Notes: a model not told the origin generated them from the letters alone. DNA of 64,000 nt from Cymbomonas tetramitiformis (GCA_001247695.2 LGRX02025926.1:1-64000); one strand, 5' to 3'; shown: positions 1-11,560, counted from the stretch's first letter. Numbers and translations are program-made.

Positions 1-585
1 CACACGGAACTCAGTTTCCGGCTACTGTCTCTACTTTCACGGTATGCTCATTGACTGGTGGTCAAAGAAGCAGAAGTCATGCACTGCCCTTCACTCTACA
101 GAGGCAGAGTATGTTGCCATGTCAGAGGCCTGCACCTCCGCCCTGGCCATCTATAACACACTAACAGAGTTCTTTCCCTCAGCTGAGCACATCACCATCA
201 ATGTAGATAACTCTCAGCAGTTCAGACTCTAGTCACTCAGCGGGCACTCTCTTCTAAGCTCAAACACATTGAGGTTCGGTACCACGCGGTTAGGAACTGG
301 TGTCAGGGACCCCTCAGGAAGTTTACACCGGTCTGGATTCCGACTGATGACAATCAGTCTGACATTTTCACAAAAGCCCTTCCTATCACCAAACCCGGGG
401 TTCCCATTATTGACAAGTTCACTGCCCGCCTATTGGATATTAAGGACCGGCGTGTTAAGCTGGTTGAGAAGCTACGAGCAGCTGAAGCACAGAAGCTGCA
501 TGCCCAGCAGCGACAACTACAACAACAGCAACGACAGGATCAGATTGTATTAGCATCACTGCAGCGGCAGAACTTGATAGGGTGA
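1..585 (+). pseudogene. Ty1/copia pol fragment: C-terminal RNase H
   Basis: Reading from base 2, the sequence gives the copia RNase H pattern: SVSGYCLYFHGMLIDWWSKK, then ALHSTEAEYVAMSEA, then a DN pair. After a frame change near 228-238 it continues as KHIEVRYHAVRNW and PTDDNQSDIFTKALP, the conserved C-terminal end of copia pol. A Gln-rich tail (QQRQLQQQQRQ) precedes the stop at 583-585. Everything upstream (gag, integrase, RT) lies outside the window, so this is either the 3' end of a larger element or a fragment. No matching LTR pair could be seen. The frame break leaves it non-functional as read, unless it is a sequencing indel. The family call is firm; activity is unknown. Confidence 0.85.
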
Positions 586-3501
586 CCCGAGGCGAGGGAA
601 GGTGGGCCTCTGCGAGCATGTCTATTTCTAAAGACCCGGAGGCACCAGTAGGACCAGTTCTTGCCAATGCAAATGCCTGTATCTCTGCTGGCTCCGTTTC
701 TGAGTAGTATGATATATTGCTTGTCTGACATTATCATGCCACTGCCACACACATCCACAGAATGTGGTGGTGTCACGGGGGACTAGATATACCGTACTGC
801 CCCCTGTATGACATTCCTCGATGCATGTGACAGATGACTGCATTATTATTCGGCTCGACACCGCGAGTCATAGCGACAGAGACTGCGAGCCACGTGTTAG
901 AGTACTCGAGCATCACCGTAGCCGTACTCGTACAGACTTACACAGCGCACGTAGCATAAGCTACTTAGACTCTCAGACTCTCATATGTTATATCTTTTAC
1001 AGACATATTATCACCATTTGAGCCTCATATTGTTGCGTACAGCGATAGTATTAAAACACGGATATATAGAATATTCTACCCTATATGTGTTTCAAACTAT
1101 CTATTAACAACAACTAATACTCGCAGGCATATTTTGGACGCATGCATGATTGACATCTGATATTATACTGCAGCACACACCACATATTGATGACTGCACA
1201 AATATTCAAGTTGTCAGCATTTCATGCTTATCTCAATATAGTGTGCAAGATGGTTAATTGAACACACACTAACTTGCATCGCACATTACATGCAGCATCT
1301 AAGTATATACACATTCTATACTGAATGACTACCACTCTGTAAGTTGTGCATGCATCATCATAACAGATGTTATATATTATCCAGCTTGATCACGGTAACA
1401 GTTGGAATAGATGGCATCAAATCACAATACATTAGACGTGCACAAAAGCATATTTGCAGTGCATGCTAACTATATTCGAACCCATACAGCATAAGGTGCC
1501 TGTTCAGAGATCTTAACACAGTAATTAGCTCGATATGACCCGGTGGAGTCGAGATACTCCTCGGACCACATATCGTTCTACTGTGGATCACTGAAAGGAA
1601 TGCTCACCGGAACTGTATGTGAAATATACCAGCAACTCATTTTGTAAATGAGATTATTTTGGAATTACAATAACCTCTAAACTAATATATCATGCTAGAT
1701 CTATTCAGTGCATGGTATACTGATTATCCTGCATGATAAACTGTCTGGAAATATTGTAATGTCCAGAACTTATCTTCCTGTAAAGTGTGTAAAAGTGAGC
1801 ACACACACACACACACTGGCAAAAAGTACTAATCAATAAGTACTATACATACACACACTGCATTACTGTATGTATTGATATTCACTGATTCGTAGTGAAT
1901 TGACCAACTTTAATATCTATCATGAATATGATAATGTAGATAACACTTCACAAACACATGTGCGTGTGAAGTGTCAGTGATGGCGATAGATATGGGAACA
2001 GATAATCCAACATGCTGAAGGGCTGGATGGAGTTATCTCCAGACCCGAAGGCAATATACTGTGCCCATGCAACAGCTGGTAACTGTTGGGCGCGGTCCAT
2101 TCGTCATTCCACATATCATCGCTGGAGCAACAACAACAAGTACATTGCATAATGACAATTGATACAGATTTGATTAGTTCAAAATGCATGTAACTCTTTC
2201 AGAGCAGTAACTATATTGACATCTGATAGAAGTTGTTGAGGACAAGCACACACATACAAATGTGTTGTGTCAAACTGCTTTGATTATATCAAGCAATGTC
2301 CTGATATGTTTAAAATAAGAGATATCATTTTGATAAATCTTAGAGCACAGACCTATGCTCAAAACATATCATAGATTGATAAATATCACTAAAGTGGATA
2401 ATCCGCTTAAGTTGATGACTCTATATATATCATCAGAAAGTACATTTACTGCCATGGGTTTAAATCAGTAAAACCCAGAAATGTGATCAACCTCAGATGT
2501 TGATATACAGCATAATTCACTTTTATGCCATGAAATTTATCATGTGCAAAGGTAAAGTGATTTGCAGTGCTTCTGTACTTTACATTCCACACACACACAG
2601 AGATATGTATATATATATATATAGCCAAAAACGGCCAAAATGGGTAAAATCCGTTTGCGATAGATTTGAAAATGGAAAATCGGACCCTATTTTATTTGAT
2701 AATATGATTTTATACCTATTGAGGTATGAGAAAATCATAATGACACATGTCATATCTCGTGTAACACCCTAGATAATAGGTGTGGAATATGTGGGGGTTA
2801 CATATTGGCTGTAACACTAAATCGGTCAAAATGCTGTACGTGAAATACATTTTGAAAATTTCGGATTGATTTTTTTTGCTAAAATGAATATTTAGCTATC
2901 AAATAACAATCCCTGATTTATGCAGCATGTGTAACACCCTGTAACACCCTAAAAATTGAATGTGTGTGTCAGGGGTGTAACATACCTCCTGAAAACCACT
3001 TAACATTCAGTATGGTATTAAATGCAGTTTTGCTTAAAAATAGTTGCAAAATATTTATACTGCTTTATTTTTACCTATTTTAGGGTTACTGATACCATGT
3101 GACACCCTAATCACATTATTGGGTATATGGGCCACTGTAACCTAACATGCCCTAAAATGCCACTATATATTCGATAAACTTCGTGTTTGGCATTAACATA
3201 TCATGTTGTATTCGACACAGACATGATTATATATCGGGCAACAACCCTAAAACTGTAACAGATGCTTCCTATATGGAATGCATGCTATTTATGAGGTACA
3301 GGCAATTGACAACTGCCTTATATCACACACTTCCTTGAGGGGGGAAGAAGGTGGATATATATATATATACCTACCTCATTATTATGTACGAATGTACTAC
3401 ATGTATGTAAACATACAGATATACCATATATAACATATAAATCACACACACTCAGTTACTCGATTAGCTGAAGGTATTTTTGTGTTGTGTTTTGTTTTTA
3501 G
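586..3501. other. Gene-free AT-rich stretch
   Basis: I see no supportable gene here. The stretch is AT-rich with short CA and TA microsatellites (for example 1800-1816, 2607-2622 and 3356-3369). The phrase gtgtaacaccct and variants recur between 2757 and 3110. A purine-rich run at 3334-3352 resembles a polypurine tract but sits upstream, not downstream, of the Ty3 gag. Part may be the 3' LTR of the copia fragment or the leader of the Ty3 element; neither LTR could be delimited. Confidence 0.5.
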
Positions 3502-4872
3502 ATGGTTACAATCGAAGAGGAAGAGCCAGAGATTCCTGATATCGACCCAGATCCATCGACATGGTTTTTCGACATTCTTGGTTCATATGATGCATACAGC
3601 CGGTTTAAAGTCCCGAAATGGATCGCTGGTTATGCCGACACACAAACCCGATATGACCAGATAGGCTACTATGACAACATCAGTCGTATGAAGCCAGATA
3701 TGAGCCGATTTAGGGATCCTGCTAATGAGCCTAAGGAACCAGAAAACGAGTACACAGAAGATTATCCTCCGATGGTTTTTACAGATCCAGATTCAGATTC
3801 AGTCCCAGCACCAGCTCCACCTAGTTTGGTCCCAAAGGTGAAAATGACACCACCTAGGGAATTCAAATCAGGACAGGACGCAGAAGTCTGGTTGGACACG
3901 GTGGACAGATATTTCCAGTTCACCTATCCAGGAGTGAAGGATAAGGATTTGATTACAGTGTTTCTGACTCTTATTCAGAACAACGACAGACACTATTTTC
4001 AGGTCTTGGCACAACAGCCACATGCCACCTATGAAATGGTCAGACAGACATTCCTCAGACAATTTGGTAATCCTCACAAGAGATCAGTAGCCAAGAAACA
4101 CCTTATGGCACTGACTCAAGGAACCCAAACCTTTGCAGATTATTTGCGCACATTCACATCACTGGCTTCTCTAGCAGCAGTTGATTTGAATGATGTGCTA
4201 ATAAAGGACAGATTCGTCACCAGTATGGATCCAGATCTCCGCAGACAGTTCCAACTCAGATTCCTGATAGAAGAGCAAAGGAACAATATGTCGTGGCAAG
4301 AAACCACACAGATACTGCTTGATTTGAATTATGTCATTCATTCAAAGCAGTCAGAAACCCTTCACTATCGGGGTCAGAAGGAGCAGTCATCCGGAGGTCC
4401 AGCCAAGAAGGATAAGGACAAAGGACGTGGCCAGAAGCCATATGACAGATCCAACAGAAATCGGAATCAGAATCAGAGTGGTAGCCAGAACTCCAATCAG
4501 AATCGGAACAAGGGAAAAGGTGGAAAAGGCAAGGGCAAAGGAAAAGGAAAATCGCAGAATCCTCAGACTTCCAATCGTTGTGGTCGTGTAGGTCACATCG
4601 AAAAGGATTGTTATTCCACCAAGACCCCAGATGGAAAGGAGATCAAGGGTAAGCCACCAGCTCAGAGTCCTTTCCAGAATCGGAGACAGCAGCAGCAGAA
4701 TCAGGGTGCCAAGGATGGGTCCGGCAAACTCATCAATACGATCAACACCTTGGTTAAGGAACTGAAGAGTCAGCACAGCATCAATGCAGCAGTTGCAACT
4801 CCAGCTCCAGTTCCAGCTTCAGCTCCAGCTCCTCAGGGAAACTCTCAGGGTACTGCACAGGTACCGGTGTGA
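3502..4872 (+). CDS. gag: Ty3/gypsy Gag polyprotein
   Basis: A 456-residue Gag that would form the retrotransposon particle. An acidic, Pro-rich N-terminal third is followed by a retrotransposon gag domain (about residues 115-255, from PPREFKSGQDAEVWLDTVDR to FVTSMDPDLRRQFQLR), a basic Asn/Gln/Lys-rich linker and one zinc-knuckle-like motif. The knuckle reads SNRCGRVGHIEKDC. The Cys expected at residue 357 is Ser (codon at 4570-4572), so the CCHC box lacks its first ligand. The ATG was chosen because it opens the frame just before the acidic segment. The 3' end overlaps the pol frame by 89 nt in the +1 frame, the usual Ty3 arrangement. A splice-acceptor-like ttttgtttttag sits directly before the ATG. 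Confidence 0.9.
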   Translation: MVTIEEEEPEIPDIDPDPSTWFFDILGSYDAYSRFKVPKWIAGYADTQTRYDQIGYYDNISRMKPDMSRFRDPANEPKEPENEYTEDYPPMVFTDPDSDSVPAPAPPSLVPKVKMTPPREFKSGQDAEVWLDTVDRYFQFTYPGVKDKDLITVFLTLIQNNDRHYFQVLAQQPHATYEMVRQTFLRQFGNPHKRSVAKKHLMALTQGTQTFADYLRTFTSLASLAAVDLNDVLIKDRFVTSMDPDLRRQFQLRFLIEEQRNNMSWQETTQILLDLNYVIHSKQSETLHYRGQKEQSSGGPAKKDKDKGRGQKPYDRSNRNRNQNQSGSQNSNQNRNKGKGGKGKGKGKGKSQNPQTSNRCGRVGHIEKDCYSTKTPDGKEIKGKPPAQSPFQNRRQQQQNQGAKDGSGKLINTINTLVKELKSQHSINAAVATPAPVPASAPAPQGNSQGTAQVPV

Positions 4873-6826
4873 GAGCACCCCGAGGGTAGATCAGCCTGAA
4901 GATGCCACTGAAGCAAGTGGCCGGGTTGAGAGTATCTCAGAAGAAGTCCTTTCCAGTCTGACATTGCAGTTTCAGCAAATGGACAATCCCTCAGAACACA
5001 TCGCACAGATGCAGTCTCAAACAGCACAGCTGAAATCACAGAAGAAGCTGTTGTTGTACAAAGGGAAAGTATATGGACAGAGTACTCACATTTTGGTAGA
5101 TCCAGGAGCAACATCGTCTTTCATCGACAGACAGTTCGCTGCTCAGCTTGGTATAGCACCCACAGACTCTTCATCGTTTTCAGTGGGATTGGCTGGAGGA
5201 AGCCAACTACCATGCACATCCTATCTTCCCAAAGCTACATTTACGCTGGGCAAGTATAAGGATACAGAAGATTTCTACATCATTGACATGAAACCACTCA
5301 CTGTCATTCTGGGTCAAGATTGGTTGGAAAGGAGAAATCCCCACATTGACTTTCAGACCAAAAATCTGACGATCACTAGGAAGCATTCATCAGGCTCCAG
5401 TATTCGCACAGTATTGTCCAGAGTTGAGCAGACTCCAGACTCAGATGACCTTCCTGAAATGGAATTGGTCAGCGCCACCACCATGAGAAAGCACCTTCGT
5501 CGTATTCGATCCAGTGGTTCGGCTGAAGAAGCCGTAGCTTATCTCTTCTTTCTCTCAGAGGTCGACGGTGAACTGGTCTTTACAGCATCAGACACAGACA
5601 CCACTATGGAAGACCCCGAGGTCACAGCAGCACGTGATCAGATGAGAGAAGACTTTTCAGACATATTCCAGGAGGATCTTCCAGCTGGTCATAGGCCAGA
5701 ACGGTTTGAAGGTGGTTATCATCGAATCAACATTGAACCTGGGCACAAACCACCATCGCAGCCAGTACGTACCATCCCAGTACCCATGATGGAAGAACTC
5801 AAACGACAGATCATCAAATATGTCGACTTGGGTATCCTTCGTCCGTCATCATCTCCATATGGATGTCCTATCATTTTCGCTCCTAAGCCAGGTGGGAAGT
5901 GGAGGATGTGCTGTGATTATCGAGCCCTTAATAACATCACAATTAAGGACACGTATCCATTGCCATCTCACGACACCCTTCTTGAACAGCTAAAAGGCGC
6001 ACGATGGTTTAGCAGATTTGACTTCAATCAGTTTTTCCATCAGATCCCTATACATCCAGATGACATTCACAAAACAGCTATTCGCACCAGATACGGTTCC
6101 TATGAGTGGACAGTCATGCCTTTCGGATTGACCAATGCTCCTGCAACAGCTCTACGTGTAGGAAATCGGGCATTCTTCGACTTCATCGATCGGTTCCTTG
6201 TCATTTTCATGGACGATACCATCGTATACAGTCCGGATTTTGACAGCCACGTGAGTCATGTCCGACAGTTTCTCCAGCGTTGCAGAGAACACCAGTTCTT
6301 CATCAGGCCTTCCAAGGTGGAGTTGTTCGTCAGATCTATAGACTTCATCGGACATCACATCTCTGAAGCAGGCTTGTCCATCATCGAAGACAGAATCCGA
6401 GCAGTTATGGCAATTCAGCCTCCAGTGTCTTATGGTCCTACCGTTGGAAAACAGCCTCTACGCCGTATGGCTAAAGATGGCAAGTCATCCCTTCGGTCAT
6501 TCTTGGGCATGGTTGGTCAATTCAGGAGATTCATACCAAAATTCTCCAAAGTTGCCGAGCCGCTCAATCGTCTCCTTAAAGATAATGCAGAGTTTGTCTG
6601 GGAATCTGAGCAGCAGCAGGCATTTGATAACCTCAAAAGTGCCATCTGTAACGCTCCAGTACTACAGCTTCCAGATCAGAAACTGTCATCTATTATGGAG
6701 GTCGATGGATCAGGCACACACGTTGGTCAAGTGATACTCCAGGATCAAGGAAAAGGTATATATGAAGCCATGTGGCTATCACAGCGTCACTCTATCCGAT
6801 ACACAGAGACGTTGGCATATTCCTGA
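4784..6826 (+). CDS. pol: Ty3/gypsy Pol part 1: protease and reverse transcriptase
   Basis: The first open block of pol, in the +1 frame relative to gag. An aspartic protease active site reads HILVDPGATSSFID (Asp codon at 5099), with DPG in place of the usual D-S/T-G. The RT follows, with PIIFAPKPGGKWRMCCDYRA, the palm motif FSRFDFNQFFHQIPI, MPFGLTNAP and the catalytic FMDD box (about 6208-6219; most Ty3 elements have YxDD). The thumb/connection SFLGMVGQFRRFIPKFSK is present and the RNase H domain begins at MEVDGSGTHVGQVILQDQ. The block stops early at 6826. RNase H sense continues in another frame (WHIPEIELFAIVEGF), and removal of one T in the TT near 6814 would restore continuity. It is either a decayed copy or carries an assembly indel. 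Confidence 0.9.
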   Translation: MQQLQLQLQFQLQLQLLRETLRVLHRYRCESTPRVDQPEDATEASGRVESISEEVLSSLTLQFQQMDNPSEHIAQMQSQTAQLKSQKKLLLYKGKVYGQSTHILVDPGATSSFIDRQFAAQLGIAPTDSSSFSVGLAGGSQLPCTSYLPKATFTLGKYKDTEDFYIIDMKPLTVILGQDWLERRNPHIDFQTKNLTITRKHSSGSSIRTVLSRVEQTPDSDDLPEMELVSATTMRKHLRRIRSSGSAEEAVAYLFFLSEVDGELVFTASDTDTTMEDPEVTAARDQMREDFSDIFQEDLPAGHRPERFEGGYHRINIEPGHKPPSQPVRTIPVPMMEELKRQIIKYVDLGILRPSSSPYGCPIIFAPKPGGKWRMCCDYRALNNITIKDTYPLPSHDTLLEQLKGARWFSRFDFNQFFHQIPIHPDDIHKTAIRTRYGSYEWTVMPFGLTNAPATALRVGNRAFFDFIDRFLVIFMDDTIVYSPDFDSHVSHVRQFLQRCREHQFFIRPSKVELFVRSIDFIGHHISEAGLSIIEDRIRAVMAIQPPVSYGPTVGKQPLRRMAKDGKSSLRSFLGMVGQFRRFIPKFSKVAEPLNRLLKDNAEFVWESEQQQAFDNLKSAICNAPVLQLPDQKLSSIMEVDGSGTHVGQVILQDQGKGIYEAMWLSQRHSIRYTETLAYS

Positions 6827-8394
6827 GATCGAGCTATTTGCCATTGTGGAGGGCTTCCGATTCTTTCGCCACATCTTGTTGGGAGCTCCTGAGACCATTG
6901 TACGCTCAGATCATCAGCCACTGGTTTATTTCCAGACCAAATCCACACTCGAGCCCCAAACAGGCACGGTGGTTGGATGAGCTCTCCGAGTACAACTTCC
7001 GTATAGAGCATATTGCTGGCGATAAGAATAAGGTCGCAGATGCACTCACTCGTATCTCTGCACTTTTTGAACTCACTGATTGTCTTCAGCACATGGATAT
7101 CAGCGAGGTCATGCCATCTGCAGATCCTACATTCATTGCTCTTTTATCTTCTTCATCAGCTCATCAGCTACACGACATCATTATATCCGAATATGATCGT
7201 GATACATTTGCACAGACTATTTTGGCTAAACTGACATCATTGACGTCATCACAGTCAGTCAGCAGCTACAGCTTCGAGCTCATTCAGGGGTTGATCTATC
7301 GTAAGACCATATATGGCAGACAGCTGTACATTCCACCAACAGCTAAAGTCCCCACAGATGACGGTGAGATCACACAACTTCGCCACATTCTCCTTCATGA
7401 GTGCCACTCAGCCACTATTTCTGGTCATGTAGGCAAAAATCGCATGCTTCATCTTCTGCGTAGCCGGTATTATTGGCCAGGAATGACAACGGCAGCCATC
7501 AAGTACATTCGGGAGTGCCCCGTTTGTCAGCGCCAGAAAACGAGGCGACACAAGCCTTATGGTCAGGCACATATACGATATTCCGTGCCTAAGACAAAAT
7601 GGCTAGATGTATCTCTTGATTGGATCACTGACCTGCCTATCACCACTAATGGGCACGACAGTATATTTGTGGTGATGTGCCAATTTTCTCATCGATGTCA
7701 TCTCATTCCCTTCAGCATGACCTGGACAGCTCAGCATACTGCTTCTATCTATATGCAGCATATCTTCAAGCTCCATGGTCTTCCGAGGAACATCATCTCA
7801 GATCGAGACCCCAGATTCACCTCTACATTCTGGCAGACACTGTGGAAATCTACTGGTACAAGATTGTCCATGGCGTCCTCACACCATCCACGGTCGAATG
7901 CAGCCAATGAGAGGAGCCATGCCTTCATCGAGGATATCCTCAGGTACTTTTCAAATTGTTGATTCATGATTCGATTTCACCATCCTCTGGTTTATAAACT
8001 GATTAGATGATATTTTTTCATCCACAGGTGTTGTTGCAATGATACTTCAGCCAATTCGTGGGAGGACAAGTTGCCTCTGGTGGAGTTTGCAATTAACAAC
8101 ACAGTTTCTGCCTCAACTGGTTATTCACCGTTTCATCTCGACTCGATGGCGCAACCACTTTCGCCTCATGACCTGGTAATCACTATTCCGCCAGAAGCTC
8201 CTGTTCCAATACAAAGAGCTATTCGAGATCATTTTGACCAGTACTCGGCTGTACATGCCAACGCGGTAGACAACATTTTCCGAGCAGCAGAAATTAGCCA
8301 AGCCAGATTCAATAAGACTCACATGCCTCGACAGTTTGCAGTTGGGCAGAAAGTTCTCTTACGGACCGAGTTTATATTCAATGGACTGGTTTGA
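6815..8394 (+). CDS. pol: Ty3/gypsy Pol part 2: RNase H end and integrase, with intron
   Basis: Continuation of pol. RNase H ends with VRSDHQPLVYFQTKS, changes frame near the CCCC run at about 6951-6954, then continues as ARWLDELSEYNFRIEHIAGD and NKVADALTRIS. The integrase has an HHCC zinc domain (HECHSATISGHVG, then CPVCQRQK, about 7390-7545). The DDE core consists of DVSLDWITDLP (first Asp), IISDRDPRFTS (second Asp) and NAANERSHAFIED (Glu). The core is interrupted at 7944-8027 by an intron-like insert carrying the only stop. Joined in phase it reads EDILR then CCCNDTSANSWEDK and LPLVEFAINNT, the expected post-Glu helix. The frame breaks again near the TTT at 8389-8391. Confidence 0.87.
7944..8027 (+). 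other. 84-nt GT-AG intron-like insert in the integrase
   Basis: The insert begins GTACTT and ends TTCATCCACAG, splitting an AGG codon in phase 2 (AG at 7942-7943, G at 8028). It contains an in-frame TGA at 7960-7962. Its removal restores uninterrupted, conserved integrase sequence. CAGGT occurs at both junctions, so a small target duplication is also possible, as in introner-type insertion. Splicing has not been shown. Confidence 0.65.
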
Positions 8395-8759
8395 CAGAGG
8401 CAGGCAGACACTTTAAGCAGCCATATATTGGGCCGTTCACCATTTCCAAAGTGCTTAGCCATGGCCGTGCATACGAGTTAGATTTCGGAAACCTCGATAT
8501 CCGTATTCATCCGGTACAGCCTGTATCCAGATTAGAGCTGTACAATGACTCGATCCAAGCACCTTTGCCTCTGCCACAGATGATCACCGAAGAAGGGCAA
8601 CCACTATTTGAGATATCACATATACTCTCGGATAAGTTCACTAGAGGTGTCAAGTACTATTTAGTGCGATATGCAGGCTACGGCCCTGAGCATGACACCT
8701 GGGTCAAAGCCACAGAGCTGACCAATGCAGCAGACATTATAGCTGCCTATGAAAGCTAA
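8391..8759 (+). CDS. pol: Ty3/gypsy Pol part 3: integrase C-terminus and chromodomain
   Basis: The last 122 codons of pol in a third frame. The block opens with the integrase GPY/F-like segment (GRHFKQPYIGPFTISKVLS, then YELDFGNLDIRIHPVQPVSR) and ends in a chromodomain (FEISHILSDKF, KYYLVRYAGYGPEHDTWV, then IIAAYES and the stop). The aromatic positions Y, W and Y needed for a histone-tail cage are visible. Chromodomain at the pol end places the element among chromoviruses, whose integrases are thought to be guided to chromatin. One extra T at 8389-8391 would join it to the preceding block. No 3' LTR was recognised beyond it. Confidence 0.88.
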   Translation: MTEAGRHFKQPYIGPFTISKVLSHGRAYELDFGNLDIRIHPVQPVSRLELYNDSIQAPLPLPQMITEEGQPLFEISHILSDKFTRGVKYYLVRYAGYGPEHDTWVKATELTNAADIIAAYES

Positions 8760-10721
8760 CATTATATTAAGCCTCATGCCCTTACTTCTTGTAATATATA
8801 CTAATACATGTCGATCATCTATATACCTTGCTCTTAATGTTTTATCATTATGTTGCATAGAAGCAGGAAATTGATCCTTCCTTGCTAAAGGTGTAGTGAG
8901 CCTTGTACAAATCATACCCTTGCACAGATACGCACATGCGAGATATCATCATATCTGTGGATAAATAAAAACTGCTAAATGCTACCTTTGCCAAAGCCGT
9001 GGTTTGTCATCGGATTCTTGGTCAGTCATCCGAAGCTACCGGAGATATCGACTGAGGTAGACGGAGTTGTGATCCTAAGTTGTGCTTGACAAACATAACT
9101 AAATAAATTTCACATTAGTACGTGGCGAATCCATTCTCACTCATCGCGATAGATGTTCGTCAAAGCGTGCGTACTGGACCATATTAGAGTGAGCAGACCG
9201 GGTAAAGATTATAAGTCCAATCCCGTTAAGCAGGGCCACTCTCTTTGCAATAAAACAAGCCCCCGGTGAAATAACTCCGGAAACAAACACGGGCTCCCCG
9301 TTGCCGCCTATGATCCTCCAAAGTAGCTTAAGGAGGGGAGGAAGGGTTGGGTGCATTATATCAGGCCGAGAATCGTTCGATTATAAATCGTTAAATCGTG
9401 GGATCATCGTTCGCAAAGCGACGACGGCTAGCGCAAATAATCCGTAACGTACACTTCGGATGCTTTGAATCGTCACTCTGACGCACGATACGTGTGGATC
9501 AATCAGTAATCCAGCGTCAATCTGTATCACGAAACGCAATTCATTGAACCTTGAAACGTCACTCTGAAATACGATACGAACTTCAAAGGGGGCTACATCC
9601 TAAGAACTGTAAGGTGAGGGACTAAAGTGGACTCAGTTCCCCCCAATAACCTAAAAGCGCCATGAGGGACGCCTCAAATCGGTGTAAGAAGACTGGTACC
9701 AGCAAGAAGCGACAACAACAAAGACATCATAGACATATACAAAGGTATGCCCGTTGTGAGGTCACAACTCTTTTAAGAGGGGAGATCTGTCAGGGTCATG
9801 TCATCGTGAAAAAGATACTGCCAATCAATGCCTAGAAAGCTGGATTTATAAGATCGATGCTTCGAACTTCGAAATTAACCCAAAGGGGAGTTCTGATGCA
9901 ATTTCAAGCCCATTTCTTGTTTGCATCTTCCCGTGCACCTCCTGCTGTGACCCTGCCGCTGTGACCCTGCCGCTGTGACCCTGTCTGCTATGAATATCTT
10001 TGTGCATAATGTTTTTGCGCGACTGACGTTAAGTGTGTATGCATCGATATGTGTATGCATGACTAACTTTTTGCTTACATGCAGGATCAGTGCTCGACCG
10101 CATGATGACCTTCGACTAGTCGACCCCTTTACGCTTGTGTTCATCTTCGACCGACTCCACGCTCAACGCTCGCCTACGAGATATCCTCGCTGCATCCACG
10201 CATACCATTTTAGTTTCATATGCACTTTCGTGTGTGTGCCCTTCATGTCATTGTACGTTTTCAGATGACTTGTGTATTCTCCCTAAATCCCCCGATCCCC
10301 CCCGCCATATGCCCCATGTGGCATCCGCGTATGCCCCCTTGTGACACACGCGCCCAATGTGTTTGTTGCTCAACTGGTGTGCCGCATTTTGTATGCACTC
10401 GCTTACGTGTGTGTATCGCATTCGTTTGTTTTCATCTTGTATGTTTTCGTTCCGACGTCTTGTGTGGGATCCGGGGGCTTTGGGCTTTTCTCGCCCATCA
10501 CCGCGCACCGCGGAGATCCCGGCCATGCTTTTGCCGTGTATGTTCTGTTTGCATAATGTATTTGTCTGACACGCATTAGAACATTTTTAGGCAGAGCACA
10601 GCACAGCATTTCGCAGGCGTTGTCGGCTTTGACCTAATTTCGGGTCAAAGTCGTCAATGCCACGTGTTCAGGGCTGGGTCACAGGGCATTGGCATTTTCC
10701 CAAATTCGTAATATTTCATTT
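8760..10721. other. Gene-free stretch between the Ty3 element and the palindromes
   Basis: I find no credible gene. A purine-rich run at 9328-9350 could be a polypurine tract of an LTR element. A 15-bp motif (ctgtgaccctgccg) is repeated three times at about 9949-9983. From 10,000 to 10,570 the plus strand is T/C/G-biased with many short open frames and no domain sense. Confidence 0.5.
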
Positions 10722-10782
10722 GAATATTGGGGCTGTTTGGCCCCAATATTCTGAATATTGGTGCTGATCAGCACCAATATTC
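10722..10782. repeat. Two adjacent 30-bp palindromes
   Basis: 10722-10751 forms a 12-bp stem (GAATATTGGGGC) with a 6-nt loop. One base later, 10753-10782 is a perfect 15+15 palindrome (GAATATTGGTGCTGA and its complement). The arms of the two differ only near the centre, so they look like paralogous hairpins. Function unknown. Confidence 0.9.
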
Positions 10783-11234
10783 AATGGAACCTTCCGAACA
10801 TTGGGAACACGTCAATGCACTTGACCAATCCAGTTCTGAACACGTGGCCGTCTTACTTCCACATCAGCATTTCATCATTAATATAGCTCAGAATTGCTGC
10901 CTGCGTGGCACGTTTTCATTGGTCCAAACCCGATGTGTCATAAATATAAAGAATTATCTCCGTCAGATCGATGGTCGTCGATTGACAGTTAAGGGTTCGG
11001 ACAAAGGTTTAATTCATAATTTATTCGGTTTAACTCGTATTTTATATTTTATAATTGTTCAGGCGACATTCTGTCGATATATTTATAAATATATAAGTAA
11101 ATATATATCCAAACATATCCACAAATTAAAATTTTGTTTGCAGCTTTCATCTCAACGACGCAAATTGATTTCTTCTATTATTACTTTCTAAAGACTTCTC
11201 AAATTTATACATCACAGTTAAATTTGAATATAGG

Positions 11235-11560
11235 CAGTTTTTATTTAACGACGATATAGGCTACTGTACTACACTATACGTCACCCAAGAGCGTCACGCA
11301 AGAGCGTCATCGTCACGCAAAGCAATGTTCATTCTATTTATATATATAGCTGGTTTCTACGAAATCAAACCTCTAAAATTTTATACACAAAAGCGTCACG
11401 TCAGTTTTTATTTAACGACGCTATAGGCTGAGACTACACTATACGTCACGCAAAAAGCGTCTCCCAAAGCTAGGCTGTAAACTACTACACTATACGTCAC
11501 GCAAAGCAATGTTCGTTCTGTAATAGCTGGTTTCTCAAACCTCTAAAAATTTATAGGGGG
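11235..11560. repeat. Degenerate tandem repeat rich in CGTCA
   Basis: Two units of about 167 bp starting at 11235 and 11402 share agtttttatttaacgacg, tataggct, actacactatacgtcacg, agctggtttct and aaacctctaaaa. A third partial unit lies at 11472-11548. GCGTCA/ACGTCA recurs many times. The array is followed by gggggtacgtgaacgtacag, also found in near-identical form at 23309. Confidence 0.75.

Noticed and set aside
3334..3352. Polypurine tract of the Ty3 element
   Set aside because: It lies upstream of gag; a plus-strand primer site should lie after pol.
7960..7962. TGA as an integrase-killing nonsense mutation
   Set aside because: It lies inside an 84-nt segment with GT/AG ends whose removal restores conserved sequence in frame.
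9181..9240. Possible tRNA gene (AGAGTG/CACTCT ends)
   Set aside because: No T loop or anticodon arm could be folded between the ends.
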